Shown: one piece after another, positions 26,488 through 34,319 of the stretch | How positions within the stretch are numbered: position 1 is the first letter of the stretch | Layout: each line of letters starts with the position of its first letter | From: Bacteroidota bacterium | Lineage (GTDB): Bacteria > Bacteroidota > Bacteroidia > Chitinophagales > Chitinophagaceae | Assembly: GCA_023424015.1 (NCBI GenBank) | Contig: JAFAEM010000008.1 | Coordinates: forward strand, 1-64,000 | Direction of reading: 5' to 3' | Length of the DNA: 64,000 nucleotides | Position numbers and translations under genes: made by a program | The notes under the pieces: generated by a model | The model's input: only the letters and a program-made list of their open reading frames with translations | Databases searched by the model: none | Told to the model about the DNA's origin: nothing

Positions 26488-27636
26488 TTAGGGTATCACT
26501 TCAAATAAAAAAAACTGTGTTCGTTCCCTGGGGTTAAAATTATTGTCGGTAACCAATACGAGGCTACGATTTCCATTGGTAAGCCTGGGTCCCCAGGTTA
26601 TGCCTTCCACATTAAAGACTTCCACCTCAAGTTCTTTATTCATATCAAGCAGCAGTTTCTTTTTCATGGGCTTGCTGCTCGGGTATTGTTCAAGTGAAAT
26701 ATTGCCGGCAATATTTTCCGCTTCGTTCGCATCGGCCAGGAAAAGCCTGATATCCGATTCCACTCTTCCGACAGAATACGCCCTTTCAATGACGATGAAT
26801 TTTTTTTCACCCACCTGCATGATATCCGAAATACCGTTGATCTTAAATGCACCCGGTGGATTGGCGGGATGCGGAACAGGATCGGTCTCATAGGCAAATT
26901 GCGCCAGCTGTTTCCGGGTTGGAATATCAAATTCCATTATCCTGACCCATGAGGTTGAATCGCCGGTCCCGGCTTTTGGACCGTCTTCATGTAAGGGTTC
27001 CTCCACACTTACATAAAGTCGCTGAAAATTTTCGGAGAAATCCAATCCTTCAAATACGCTGTTGTGACGCGGACCTTTTTCGACCGACTGCATCAGCATA
27101 TTTGGTGGCAGGGCAAAACTATCCATCCAATTACCATTCCGGTCCATGATCACAATATCGGCGTTTTGTAATTGTTGAACGGGTCGTATCCGGCGCTGCC
27201 CCTCGCTTCCCCTGACGAAAAAGTCGTGCACGGGGTTATAACGCATGGATTCGAGGTCAGCCGACTGCGGCAGGTCTTTGGTGATATCAGCATAAGGTTT
27301 ACCCTCAGGATTTTTTATTGTCGTGACTCCTGTGAAGATCACGGTGTCGATACCTTTTCCGCTTAGGGGAATTTTTGCTGTATAAAACCTCGCCGCGCCT
27401 CTCGCCGAGGGATCATCGCATATCATATAATATATATCATCAGCGGCATAATAGTCGATACCAGACAGGCCGCCGATCTCCGTGCCTTCCATCAGGAGTC
27501 CATGCGGCACTTCATATGCGTTAATGAACTTAAGTGCGGCAATATTCCTGGAATCGCCCCCGCTGATTTTTTTGGAACTACTACAACTAAAAACCAGGAT
27601 AAGCACAAAAAAACAGGCGATGTAATTGATCCGCAT
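26488..27636 (-). CDS. phytase-esterase-like lipoprotein
   Basis: A 382-residue lipoprotein (signal MRINYIACFFVLILVFSC). The mature part matches the esterase-like activity of phytase family: EIGGLSGIDYYAADDIYYMICDD, DLESMRYNP, NSVFEGLDFSENFQRLYVSVEEPL, KFIVIERAYSVG and NVEGITWGPRLTNGNRSLVLVTDNNF. It is probably a six-bladed propeller in the periplasm or on the surface, acting on phosphate esters. The start at 27636 follows a perfect -7 box by 17 bases, which rejects the longer frame from 27747. The penicillin acylase-like gene lies 116 bp downstream on the same strand. Confidence 0.82.
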   Translation of the reverse strand: MRINYIACFFVLILVFSCSSSKKISGGDSRNIAALKFINAYEVPHGLLMEGTEIGGLSGIDYYAADDIYYMICDDPSARGAARFYTAKIPLSGKGIDTVIFTGVTTIKNPEGKPYADITKDLPQSADLESMRYNPVHDFFVRGSEGQRRIRPVQQLQNADIVIMDRNGNWMDSFALPPNMLMQSVEKGPRHNSVFEGLDFSENFQRLYVSVEEPLHEDGPKAGTGDSTSWVRIMEFDIPTRKQLAQFAYETDPVPHPANPPGAFKINGISDIMQVGEKKFIVIERAYSVGRVESDIRLFLADANEAENIAGNISLEQYPSSKPMKKKLLLDMNKELEVEVFNVEGITWGPRLTNGNRSLVLVTDNNFNPRERTQFFLFEVIP

Positions 27637-27653
27637 TTGGAGAAATTTGATCG

Positions 27654-27661
27654 CAAATCTA
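27654..27661 (-). promoter_or_regulatory. -7 promoter box TAGATTTG
   Basis: An exact TAnnTTTG on the minus strand, 17 bases before the ATG of the phytase-like lipoprotein. It gives a short leader and fixes the start codon. Confidence 0.5.
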
Positions 27662-27703
27662 CATACTGGAAACTGACTGTTTGATATACCGACCATGACG
27701 GGT

Positions 27704-27738
27704 AAAAAAAAAGCACCCTCCCCTTTCAGGAAGGATGC
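27704..27738 (-). terminator. hairpin plus nine T's after the 28-kb lipoprotein gene
   Basis: On the minus strand GCATCCTTCCT (27738-27728) pairs with a near-complement at 27721-27713 and is followed by nine T's (A-run 27704-27712 on the plus strand). It ends the lipoprotein gene at 27763-28653 just before the promoter of the next gene. Confidence 0.75.
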
Positions 27739-27762
27739 CGAACTCACCGTTTTAGCGAATGC

Positions 27763-28653
27763 CTACGGTAATGTGACGATACGTTCTTTATTGCGCCATT
27801 TTAATAATGCTTCGTTATCACACTCCCCATCGTCAGGGTAGCCATAGTCAAGCTGGAACTCATGATTTTTTACTTTCGCCTCCAGCACACCTGCGCTGAT
27901 CCATTGGCAGTTAACCTTTTTGATCAATGCTTCGCTGATGCTGATACTGGTCTCCATACCATTTTGATAAACCGTTTTTGTGTTGCCTTCTATCGAATAC
28001 ACATCATCCATGATATCGTCCGTGCCAGCTCCTTCAATCTGTGTAGTGTAAGTAAGCCTTTCGTAAGTATACTGTCGACCGTTGGGCCAGGTAATTGAGG
28101 CGTCTTTCACCTCCACCGAATACTTAATACCATCATTTGTACTCAGGTTAGTGATCACTTTGGTGCCTTCCACTTCCAAACGGCCGACATGATAATCTTC
28201 CAGGGTGATCGTCATTACAGAACCTGGTTCGCGGATAGGTCCGGAAATATGAATAATGATCTTTCCTTTACGGAACCGTCCATCGTTTCCATTTCCACCA
28301 GTCCCGAAATCAATGGTTACTACCTTAGGATAGGTATTGTCGTCCGGTGTGACCGTGATGACAGCTTTTACACCAATTCGTAATTTGAGTTTCAGAAAAG
28401 GAAACAACCTGCCAGCTGTACCTGCCTCCCTTGCGGCACTTGCGAGGGCTTCTTCTTCGGCGGCAGTCATGCTAATATCGAGCAGGTCGTCAAAACTGGC
28501 TTCAGCCTCCATACTTTCCAGGGAATACACTTCAGCTTCAGCCTCAGTTATCGGCGGTTTCGAATCTCCATTTTCCTTTTTACAGGAAACAACAAACAAG
28601 CACAGGATGACGGCAATGGACAAGACATTCCTGTTCATGACATTAAATTTCAT
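27763..28653 (-). CDS. hypothetical lipoprotein, acidic N-terminal segment
   Basis: A 296-residue lipoprotein (MNRNVLSIAVILCLFVVSC, lipobox VVSC; an alternative ATG five codons earlier gives 28653). The mature N-terminus is strongly acidic (EAEAEVYSLESMEAEASFDD). It is followed by a beta-rich region with VTIDFGTGGNGNDGRFRKGK, a pattern seen in Bacteroidota proteins of unknown role, and a C-terminal part ending in EFQLDYGYPDDGECDNEALLKW. No enzyme motif is visible. It is probably anchored in the outer membrane. It stands alone with a clear terminator and is divergent from the CPBP gene. Confidence 0.75.
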   Translation of the reverse strand: MKFNVMNRNVLSIAVILCLFVVSCKKENGDSKPPITEAEAEVYSLESMEAEASFDDLLDISMTAAEEEALASAAREAGTAGRLFPFLKLKLRIGVKAVITVTPDDNTYPKVVTIDFGTGGNGNDGRFRKGKIIIHISGPIREPGSVMTITLEDYHVGRLEVEGTKVITNLSTNDGIKYSVEVKDASITWPNGRQYTYERLTYTTQIEGAGTDDIMDDVYSIEGNTKTVYQNGMETSISISEALIKKVNCQWISAGVLEAKVKNHEFQLDYGYPDDGECDNEALLKWRNKERIVTLP

Positions 28654-28753
28654 TTGAATAAATTTTTGGGTTATTGGTAGTTAATAACGTTTATTTGGAA
28701 TTGTTAAAACCAGTAAGGTTTAATGCCTCTTTAAATTTATTTCCCTGGTTTAA

Positions 28754-29662
28754 ATGAAAGAAATTTTTGGCTTTATCCGAACGTACTACCACGAAGTAAA
28801 TAAACCGGTGCTTTTACTAAGTACATTATATATAGGCACCCTGGTATGGCTCAACTATGGTTACGACCTGGAATCCCGGCTTATAAATCAGCAGTGGCCG
28901 GCTGCGAAGTTTTGGGGACATTTTTTAATATATACTACTGCATTTCTACCGCCGTATTTATTGCTCTTAAGTAAAGAAAAGATCAACCCGGGCATTCCAT
29001 TCTGGATTTGCTTGCTGCTGGCTCCCGCCATATTTGCCATAAAAGTAAGTATGGACACCAGTTTGTCGCTTTCAGTAAATAAAGAGTGGAATACATACTG
29101 GAACGATATCATATATTGGCCGTTGCGAATGGCTGTGCTGGTTGGGATACTTGCCGTATGTAAATTCATATTTCACAAAAATGATGAGCGTTTTGGGTTG
29201 TCGGCAAAACGTTTCAACCTGGCACCCTACCTGTTCATGTTGATGATCATGGTGCCCCTGATCACCGCGGCATCCACCCAACCTGATTTCCTGACTGTAT
29301 ATCCCAAATTCAAAAATATCCTGCCCCTGCCTGCCGATGCTGAACCATCCTGGTGGTATATGATACTATTTGAAGCTTCGTATGGAACAGATTTCTTTTC
29401 CGTGGAGATATTTTTCAGGGGTTTCCTGGTCATCGGGTTCATGCGGTGGGCCGGCAAAGCCGCGATATTACCCATGGCTTGTTTTTATTGCAGTATTCAT
29501 TTTGGCAAGCCACTGGGTGAATGCATCAGTTCCTATTTCGGAGGATTATTGTTGGGAATCGTTTCCTATCACACCCGGTCCATCTACGGCGGGTTGATCG
29601 TCCACCTTGGTATTGCCTGGCTAATGGAACTCGGTGGTTACGTCGGAAACCGGCTGTTCTAA
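28754..29662 (+). CDS. CPBP-family intramembrane protein with partly degenerate catalytic motifs
   Basis: A 302-residue integral membrane protein with about eight hydrophobic segments. The C-terminal third resembles the CPBP (CAAX protease / bacteriocin-processing) family. In place of the EExxxR motif it has VEIFFRG, keeping one glutamate and the arginine. The next motif is YCSIHFGKPLGE, where histidine is present but tyrosine replaces the usual phenylalanine. The third is LIVHLGIAWLMEL. These changes resemble a Bacteroidota subgroup and may still permit metal binding. Substrate and activity are unknown. It stands alone upstream of the convergent RNase P RNA gene. Confidence 0.75.
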   Translation: MKEIFGFIRTYYHEVNKPVLLLSTLYIGTLVWLNYGYDLESRLINQQWPAAKFWGHFLIYTTAFLPPYLLLLSKEKINPGIPFWICLLLAPAIFAIKVSMDTSLSLSVNKEWNTYWNDIIYWPLRMAVLVGILAVCKFIFHKNDERFGLSAKRFNLAPYLFMLMIMVPLITAASTQPDFLTVYPKFKNILPLPADAEPSWWYMILFEASYGTDFFSVEIFFRGFLVIGFMRWAGKAAILPMACFYCSIHFGKPLGECISSYFGGLLLGIVSYHTRSIYGGLIVHLGIAWLMELGGYVGNRLF

Positions 29663-29710
29663 AATCTACCATATTCAACGATCGATTCCCCGGAGTCCAT
29701 AAATGGCGAT

Positions 29711-29734
29711 GCCGGTCTTAATGAAAAGACCGGC
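29711..29734 (-). terminator. 9-bp hairpin downstream of rnpB
   Basis: GCCGGTCTT (29711-29719) pairs exactly with AAGACCGGC (29726-29734) across a six-base loop, between the convergent CPBP gene and rnpB. The T-run after it is weak on either strand, so it may terminate poorly or serve as a processing barrier. Confidence 0.5.
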
Positions 29735-29747
29735 ACCGTGTGATAAG

Positions 29748-30141
29748 TTACTACAAACCTGTAAGCCGGATCCTGTATCCCGGCAGGGCCGGGATGGTTA
29801 TCATTTATCTGTGCCTCCGGTTACCCGGGGCATCAATCTGTCTACCCATCAGCGTCCGTTCCGCCGAAACAGAACGATCGGGCGGGCAGCCCTCTACGCT
29901 GACCTATATGACATTTCAGCATGCAAGGTTTACCCCCGGATGATGTTACCATCAACCGCCGTGAGCTCTTACCTCACGTTTTCACCTTTTCCGCCTGCGT
30001 GGCAGGGGTAGTCATTTTCTGTGGCACTATCTGTTGCCGGGCATAAGCCCGGCACCCGGCTCTTCACCGGTGCATTGCCCTTCGCTGTCCGGACTTTCCT
30101 ACCATCCGTTTCGGATGATCGATAACCCGGTTTGTAGTAAA
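29748..30141 (-). ncRNA. rnpB: RNase P RNA
   Basis: The catalytic RNA that removes 5' leaders from tRNA precursors. On the minus strand it shows the universal P4 5' strand GGAAAGTCCGGAC near the 5' end (about 30105-30090) and CCGGCTTACAGG near the 3' end (about 29770-29758), which form the P4/J-region signatures. The outer P1 helix can be seen directly: 29748-29759 is the exact complement of 30129-30140. The length of about 390 bases fits type A RNase P RNA. Short open frames in this stretch are shadows. The 5' end agrees with the -7-like box at 30148-30155. Confidence 0.95.
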
Positions 30142-30147
30142 AACTTT

Positions 30148-30155
30148 CAAAGATC
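30148..30155 (-). promoter_or_regulatory. -7-like box GATCTTTG in front of rnpB
   Basis: On the minus strand GATCTTTG (one base off TAnnTTTG) lies about seven bases before the predicted RNA 5' end. The 12-base word CAAAGATCCCGG that contains it occurs twice, at 30148-30159 and 30183-30194, exactly 35 bp apart, which could mark a second start or a protein-binding site. Confidence 0.4.
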
Positions 30156-30159
30156 CCGG

Positions 30160-30850
30160 CTGCGAAAATAAAACACCTGGTCCAAAGATCCCGGTATTGA
30201 TCCAACCGCTTCGAACCGGGGCCAACCCCTGATGCCTAAAAACTTAAAATAGCCCAATCCAAATTTCATCAACCAGCTGGTAGGCCAGCCGCGATCAGAT
30301 AGTCCCGGGCGGGAGCGCCGTTTCGATGATCAGACGGGACATTTTCCAAGATCCAACAAATCGGGGAGCAAACCTCCTTCAAACATATTATTAAAATTTC
30401 AACTTAAAAAATTTATTTAAACTAAAATTTTCTCAAACACTCATTTAAAATTAAATTTCAATTGATTGTAAAATTTTTATTCCAAAATTATCCCAACCGG
30501 GTGAATCTTGAATTTTGACCGCTACCTTCACCATATAATTTTCAATTAAAATAATCAATAGAACACATTAAAGCCTGTAAATTAATCATTTAAGAAAATA
30601 TTTACATAAAATAAATATTAGCCAAACTAGGAAAACAGTCGTAGTCCGGATTTACTATCAATTTTAGCTTAAAAATTAATTAAATATGAGTACGTGATAT
30701 TTCGGGGCTGGCCCCACCCCGCCGGGAGCGGGACAAATTGGCGTCCGTGGTTTTCAGAAAAACCGGGGAAAGGGTTTAGGGAAATATGGGTCGAAAAACT
30801 ACCCCGTCCTGGTCCGCTGGGGTGATGGTGGAAGAAGTTTTTACAAATAA
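30160..30850. other. 691-bp gap without a recognised gene
   Basis: The first 200 bases are moderately G+C-rich and hold local inverted words (gtcccg at 30302-30307 with cgggac at 30335-30340; ccagctggtaggccagc near 30273). Bases about 30380-30680 are very A+T-rich, with no convincing coding frame. Bases 30690-30840 are G+C-rich again, with ggggctggcccc and gccgggagcggg. A 71-codon minus-strand frame covering the last part looks random. Possible contents are a leader or unidentified structured RNA, or the remains of a lost gene; none can be shown. Confidence 0.5.
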
Positions 30851-31321
30851 ATGTTAACCATTTTTGCTGTCGTACCTTTAACAAAACCGGCTCGTCTAAC
30901 CGGTAACAAATCCAAAAAAGTGACCCGAATTTTATTGATCAGTTTTTTTTGCCTGGCGGCGTTTGGTGTAAAAGCGCAGAAAGTGGACAGCATATATTTC
31001 CACCTCTACACCGATAGTCTCAAAAAAGGAACGCACAATTATATCAACGTGGACGGGAAATTATCCAATGGCAGTTGGGCTCCGCTAACCGCAAAAGAGA
31101 TCCAGTTCAGCGCTTCGGATTGTCATTTTTCGGGGAATGAACTGGTGGTACCGGCAAATTTTAAAGGTGACAAAATAACAGTAAAAGCCGTGCTCAAATC
31201 CAATCCCGACCTGGTCATTGAGCGCACGATCTGGATCAAAATTAAACCCGACGGACCTCTGCCAACGCAGGAGGAAGTGATGAGGGAGTTTAAGAAAAAG
31301 GGAAGGAAGAGGGGGAACTAG
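30851..31321 (+). CDS. small secreted protein, unknown function
   Basis: Up to 156 residues. The recognisable protein begins with a signal peptide (LLISFFCLAAFGVKAQ) and continues as a beta-rich domain of about 115 residues (KVDSIYFHLYTDSLKKGT, YINVDGKLSNGSWAPL, FKGDKITVKAVL, VIERTIWIKIKPDGP) that ends in a basic tail (FKKKGRKRGN). The true start may be the GTG at 30920 (VTRILLISFF), because the first 23 codons from the ATG at 30851 look non-coding. The fold may be immunoglobulin-like. I do not recognise the family. It stands alone and ends before a strong two-way terminator. Confidence 0.7.
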   Translation: MLTIFAVVPLTKPARLTGNKSKKVTRILLISFFCLAAFGVKAQKVDSIYFHLYTDSLKKGTHNYINVDGKLSNGSWAPLTAKEIQFSASDCHFSGNELVVPANFKGDKITVKAVLKSNPDLVIERTIWIKIKPDGPLPTQEEVMREFKKKGRKRGN

Positions 31322-31394
31322 GTACTGGGATTTGAAGATTGAGGATGAGATTGAGGATGAGGTTTAGAATACCGGATTGAGGTTTATAAACAAG

Positions 31395-31425
31395 AAAAAT
31401 GAAGCGTGAACACGCCTCATTTTTT
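31395..31425. terminator. two-way terminator between convergent genes
   Basis: AAAAATGAAGCGTG (31395-31408) and CACGCCTCATTTTT (31411-31424) form a long stem with one mismatch and A/T runs on both sides. It serves the small secreted-protein gene on the plus strand and the transaldolase-like gene on the minus strand. Confidence 0.85.
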
Positions 31426-31457
31426 ATTATAAGTTCTGTGAATGATTTTATGCGATC

Positions 31458-32114
31458 TTAAGCAAACTTGCGGGCATCTTCCAGGAATTTGGCGAGCCCG
31501 ATATCGGTAAGAGGGTGTTTGAGCAGGCCAAGAATGGAATCCAGGGGACTGGTACATACATCCGCTCCCGCTTCTGCGCATTTCACAATATGTAATGCGT
31601 TACGGATCGATGCCGCGAGTATCTCCGTTTTATAACCCTGTACAGAATAGATATGCGCGATCTGGGCGATCAGCTCTACCCCATCCCAGTTACTGTCGTC
31701 GATACGACCAATAAAGGGAGAAACATAAGCCGCACCTGCTTTTGCAGCCAGGATGGCCTGTCCGGCGGAGAAAACCAGCGTACAATTAGTACGAATCCCG
31801 TTATCAGTAAACCATTTGATCGCTTTCACGCCATCTTTAATCATCGGCACCTTTACCACGATGTTTGGATGGATCGCCGCGAGCTTTTTACCTTCTTCTA
31901 CGATCTCATTAAAGTCTGTAGATACCACTTCAGCGCTGATATCACCGCCTTCAACCATTTCACAGATGGTTTTGTAGTGATTGATGACTGCATCATGCCC
32001 TTTGATCCCTTCTTTGGCCATCAATGAGGGGTTGGTCGTTACACCATCCAGGATCCCGAGGTCATGAGCTTCTTTTATCTGTGCGAGATTGGCAGTATCG
32101 ATGAAAAACTTCAT
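31458..32114 (-). CDS. fsa: fructose-6-phosphate aldolase / small transaldolase
   Basis: A 218-residue TIM-barrel enzyme of the short transaldolase (TalC/Fsa/MipB) group. It is expected either to split fructose 6-phosphate into dihydroxyacetone and glyceraldehyde 3-phosphate, or to act as a transaldolase in the pentose phosphate route. It has MKFFIDTANLAQIKEA, GVTTNPSLMAKEG, SAEVVSTDF and IVVKVPMIKDG with the Schiff-base lysine, then GIRTNCTLVFS, YVSPFIGRIDD and AASIRN. The length is typical and there is no signal peptide. Activity between the two cannot be decided from motifs alone. It lies downstream of the SRP RNA gene on the same strand, separated by a 17-bp inverted repeat. Confidence 0.88.
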   Translation of the reverse strand: MKFFIDTANLAQIKEAHDLGILDGVTTNPSLMAKEGIKGHDAVINHYKTICEMVEGGDISAEVVSTDFNEIVEEGKKLAAIHPNIVVKVPMIKDGVKAIKWFTDNGIRTNCTLVFSAGQAILAAKAGAAYVSPFIGRIDDSNWDGVELIAQIAHIYSVQGYKTEILAASIRNALHIVKCAEAGADVCTSPLDSILGLLKHPLTDIGLAKFLEDARKFA

Positions 32115-32152
32115 AATAATTAGAACATTTGAGGATGTGCTAGTTGAAAATT

Positions 32153-32219
32153 AATGAGCCAATTTGAAATTCATTTTCCCGGGCGGGGTCCTGCGGACAG
32201 ATTTTCAAATTGGCTCATT
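32153..32219. repeat. 17-bp perfect inverted repeat with 33-bp loop
   Basis: AATGAGCCAATTTGAAA (32153-32169) and its exact complement (32203-32219) lie between fsa and the SRP RNA gene. The loop is G+C-rich, and part of the arm (TTTCAAATT) is echoed directly afterwards. It could end the SRP RNA transcript, fold in the fsa leader, or be a REP-like element. Confidence 0.85.
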
Positions 32220-32237
32220 TTCAAATTAGTTAAAAAA

Positions 32238-32331
32238 GGCAGGCTCCTCACATCGCACCGCTCAACCACCTACTCTTGCTGCCTTCCGGCCCTGGGAGGG
32301 TTCAGCAGGAGCTGGTCGTGTAAGACCTGCC
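32238..32331 (-). ncRNA. ffs: signal recognition particle RNA (4.5S type)
   Basis: The short bacterial SRP RNA that binds Ffh and guides membrane proteins to the translocon. On the minus strand the hallmark GGCCGGAAGGCAGCA tetraloop/symmetric-loop region is present (about 32290-32276). The ends pair (GGCAGG at the 5' end with CCTGCC at the 3' end), and a run of T's follows (A-run 32232-32237 on the plus strand). The length of about 94 bases fits the 4.5S form without an Alu domain. A perfect -7 box sits five bases upstream of the 5' end. Confidence 0.95.
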
Positions 32332-32335
32332 GGCG

Positions 32336-32343
32336 CAAAGATA
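32336..32343 (-). promoter_or_regulatory. -7 promoter box TATCTTTG for ffs
   Basis: An exact TAnnTTTG on the minus strand directly before the SRP RNA. The -33 region falls inside the CACGGATT-type repeat that begins eight bases further upstream, so the repeat forms part of this promoter. Confidence 0.7.
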
Positions 32344-32350
32344 CGGAAGC

Positions 32351-33002
32351 AAAGCCACGGATTACACAGATTACACGGATTTTTTGGGCCACGAATGGCA
32401 CGGAAGGCAGCCACGAATTGCACGAATCACACGAATGGGAACACAGGAGTTGTGACGACGCGCACGGATGGCAGCTACGAATGGCACGGAAGGCAGCCAC
32501 GAATTGCACGAATCACACGAAGGGGACACGGAGTTGTGACGACGCGCAAGGATGGTACTAGTCCATATCCTTCGTGACATCCTCCGTGTGTTCTATGTTC
32601 TGCTAAATCTTAATCAAAAAACTATCTATTTACATACTAAAGACTTTTGATTACATATTCTTCCAAATTATCGAAATAAGTTTTCCTTTTATTCGTGCCA
32701 TTCGTGGCCAATCAGAAACACGTAGAGCACGGAGAATAATCCGTGAAATCCGTGTAATCCGTGGCCCCATTCGTGCAATTCGTATCATTCGTGGCCAATC
32801 TTTTTTTAAGGACACGGAGGTCACAGAGGAATGCACGGAAAGCACGGAGAATAATCCGTGAAATCCGTGTAATCCGTGGCAAAATAATTCGTGCCATTCG
32901 TGGCCACCCCTGCCGCAGGCAGAAAAAATTAATCCGTGAAATCCGTGCAATCCGTGGCAAAATAATTCGTGTCATTCGTGGCCACCCCTGCCGCAGGCAG
33001 AA
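32351..33002. repeat. CACGAAT/CACGGATT repeat block with two opposed arms
   Basis: No gene is seen in these 650 bases. The left arm (32351-32559) is in plus orientation and includes two units of about 86 bp (starting near 32388 and 32474). The right arm (about 32690-33002) has related words in the opposite orientation. Its last two units are about 78 bp apart, each carrying the small palindrome CCTGCCGCAGGCAG (32909-32922 and 32987-33000). Bases 32560-32690 between the arms are A+T-rich. The right arm stops exactly at the stop codon of the DUF5103 gene. Three open frames of 60-99 codons here are products of the repeat and are not genes. Confidence 0.85.
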
Positions 33003-34277
33003 TTATCTCCCGGAAAGTGTATTCAAATAAGCCAGTCCTATCAGTTCATCAACCCGGGCACCGAAAGGGCGGAAATAGACCAGCACCGTATAACTGTTCT
33101 CGGTATTTGTAAAATTGCCTTCAGTATTTTCAAAAGAAAACCGATTACCCGGCGCTTTCCCCGCATCAAGGGTTATATAAGAGTAGTTGTAATAGCCCTG
33201 TTTCAGGTATAAAGTTTTTTCATACACCCCCTCCTGCTCGTTAAACTCCATGCGTGAGGCATCATTGGGCAGGTAATTGGTGAGTTCACCAAACAAATAA
33301 ACATCCTTTCCCGCAAAAGGACGACGACCGGGTGGCATAAAACTGAAATGCGTATAGGCATAATCACTTTGCCAATATGGGTTATTGCCGTCCCTGTTCT
33401 CAATCGTATAGATGCCATTCAGGTCACGATAATAAACATAGATCAGGCTTTTTCTTTCCCTGTCCTGTTTCACATATACTTCTGTCCGCGTATCGTTGGT
33501 ATCAACCAGCTTTTCCATTCGGTCGCTCATCAAACGAAGACTTCGCAGGTCGATCCAGCGCCACTCCCGTCCTGCCTGGAAACTGCTGTTATCATCATTA
33601 TATTCAAAATAATTGCCCCTGTAAATAGTGGGCCTGTTGAGATAGGCCGCGGTCGGCCAGATATTATTTTGCAACACCACCACTTTCAGGTCCTGTGGTG
33701 ACATAGTGTTGATCCTTGCATTGGCGGTATTCACCATCACCTGGATACGCTGGTCGGTCAGGAATAGCTGAGAATTAAATGGCTGCTTAACCTGCGCAGC
33801 AATCGATACTTTATTATCAACCACCATGAATCGCTTTGTAAAATACAGGTTGGATGTATCGCTGTTCAAAAAAACCTTCAACATATAATTGCCCGAGCGT
33901 GTGATGCCCGAACTGCGATCCGGGAAAACAGCCTGGTAATGCGTGTACCGGGTAAATGAAATAGAAGAATAACGATAGGTATTGATCCGGTTGGTCTGAA
34001 AACCGCGGATATAATCAAAACCCGGAAGATTGGCCGGTGACCAGTCGGCATTGCAAAGCTGGAAAGTATAATAATAATTTTTAACGTCCGCATCAAGGTC
34101 ATCGAAATGCAGTTCCAACTGATCGCCGCTGTTCAGGGCAATGATAGGATAACCATAGATATCGCCATATTTATGAAGTTTGACGGCCTGTATATTGGGC
34201 TGGTAAATATGGTCGGGAATTTGTGATTTACCCGTAAAAAAAATAAAGAGTAAAAGAGACGTAAATAATGTTTTCAT
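33003..34277 (-). CDS. DUF5103 protein (type IX secretion-linked plug domain family)
   Basis: A 424-residue secreted protein (signal MKTLFTSLLLFIFFTGKSQ). The first part (IYQPNIQAVKLHKYGDIYGYPII, LHFDDLDADVKNYYYTFQLCNADWSPANL, FDYIRGFQTNRI) is characteristic of DUF5103. Members are found in Bacteroidota, and their N-terminal domain has been linked to a plug-like component of type IX secretion. The C-terminal part (FAGKDVYLFGELTNY, LYLKQGYYNYSYITLD) looks like a carbohydrate-binding-type beta sandwich. No other type IX gene is in the window. Its stop codon abuts the repeat block, and it is divergent from a permease gene. Confidence 0.85.
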   Translation of the reverse strand: MKTLFTSLLLFIFFTGKSQIPDHIYQPNIQAVKLHKYGDIYGYPIIALNSGDQLELHFDDLDADVKNYYYTFQLCNADWSPANLPGFDYIRGFQTNRINTYRYSSISFTRYTHYQAVFPDRSSGITRSGNYMLKVFLNSDTSNLYFTKRFMVVDNKVSIAAQVKQPFNSQLFLTDQRIQVMVNTANARINTMSPQDLKVVVLQNNIWPTAAYLNRPTIYRGNYFEYNDDNSSFQAGREWRWIDLRSLRLMSDRMEKLVDTNDTRTEVYVKQDRERKSLIYVYYRDLNGIYTIENRDGNNPYWQSDYAYTHFSFMPPGRRPFAGKDVYLFGELTNYLPNDASRMEFNEQEGVYEKTLYLKQGYYNYSYITLDAGKAPGNRFSFENTEGNFTNTENSYTVLVYFRPFGARVDELIGLAYLNTLSGR

Positions 34278-34289
34278 CCGTTATCAGCT

Positions 34290-34297
34290 TATTTTTG
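34290..34297 (+). promoter_or_regulatory. -7 promoter box TATTTTTG
   Basis: An exact TAnnTTTG 22 bases before the TTG start of the permease gene. It supports a start at 34320 rather than one further inside the gene. Confidence 0.4.
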
Positions 34298-34319
34298 AAG
34301 TTAAGACAAACAATTCATT

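Noticed and set aside
30205..30235. tRNA T-arm-like sequence (GGTTCGAAG on the minus strand)
   Set aside because: No matching acceptor stem, D-arm or anticodon arm could be found around it.
30669..30884. 71-codon minus-strand frame in the 30-kb gap
   Set aside because: The composition looks random, it overlaps the start of the next gene on the other strand, and no motif is present.
32371..32975. Open reading frames of 60-99 codons on both strands
   Set aside because: They arise from the CACGAAT/CACGGATT repeat itself, give repetitive peptides, and occur in several frames over the same bases.
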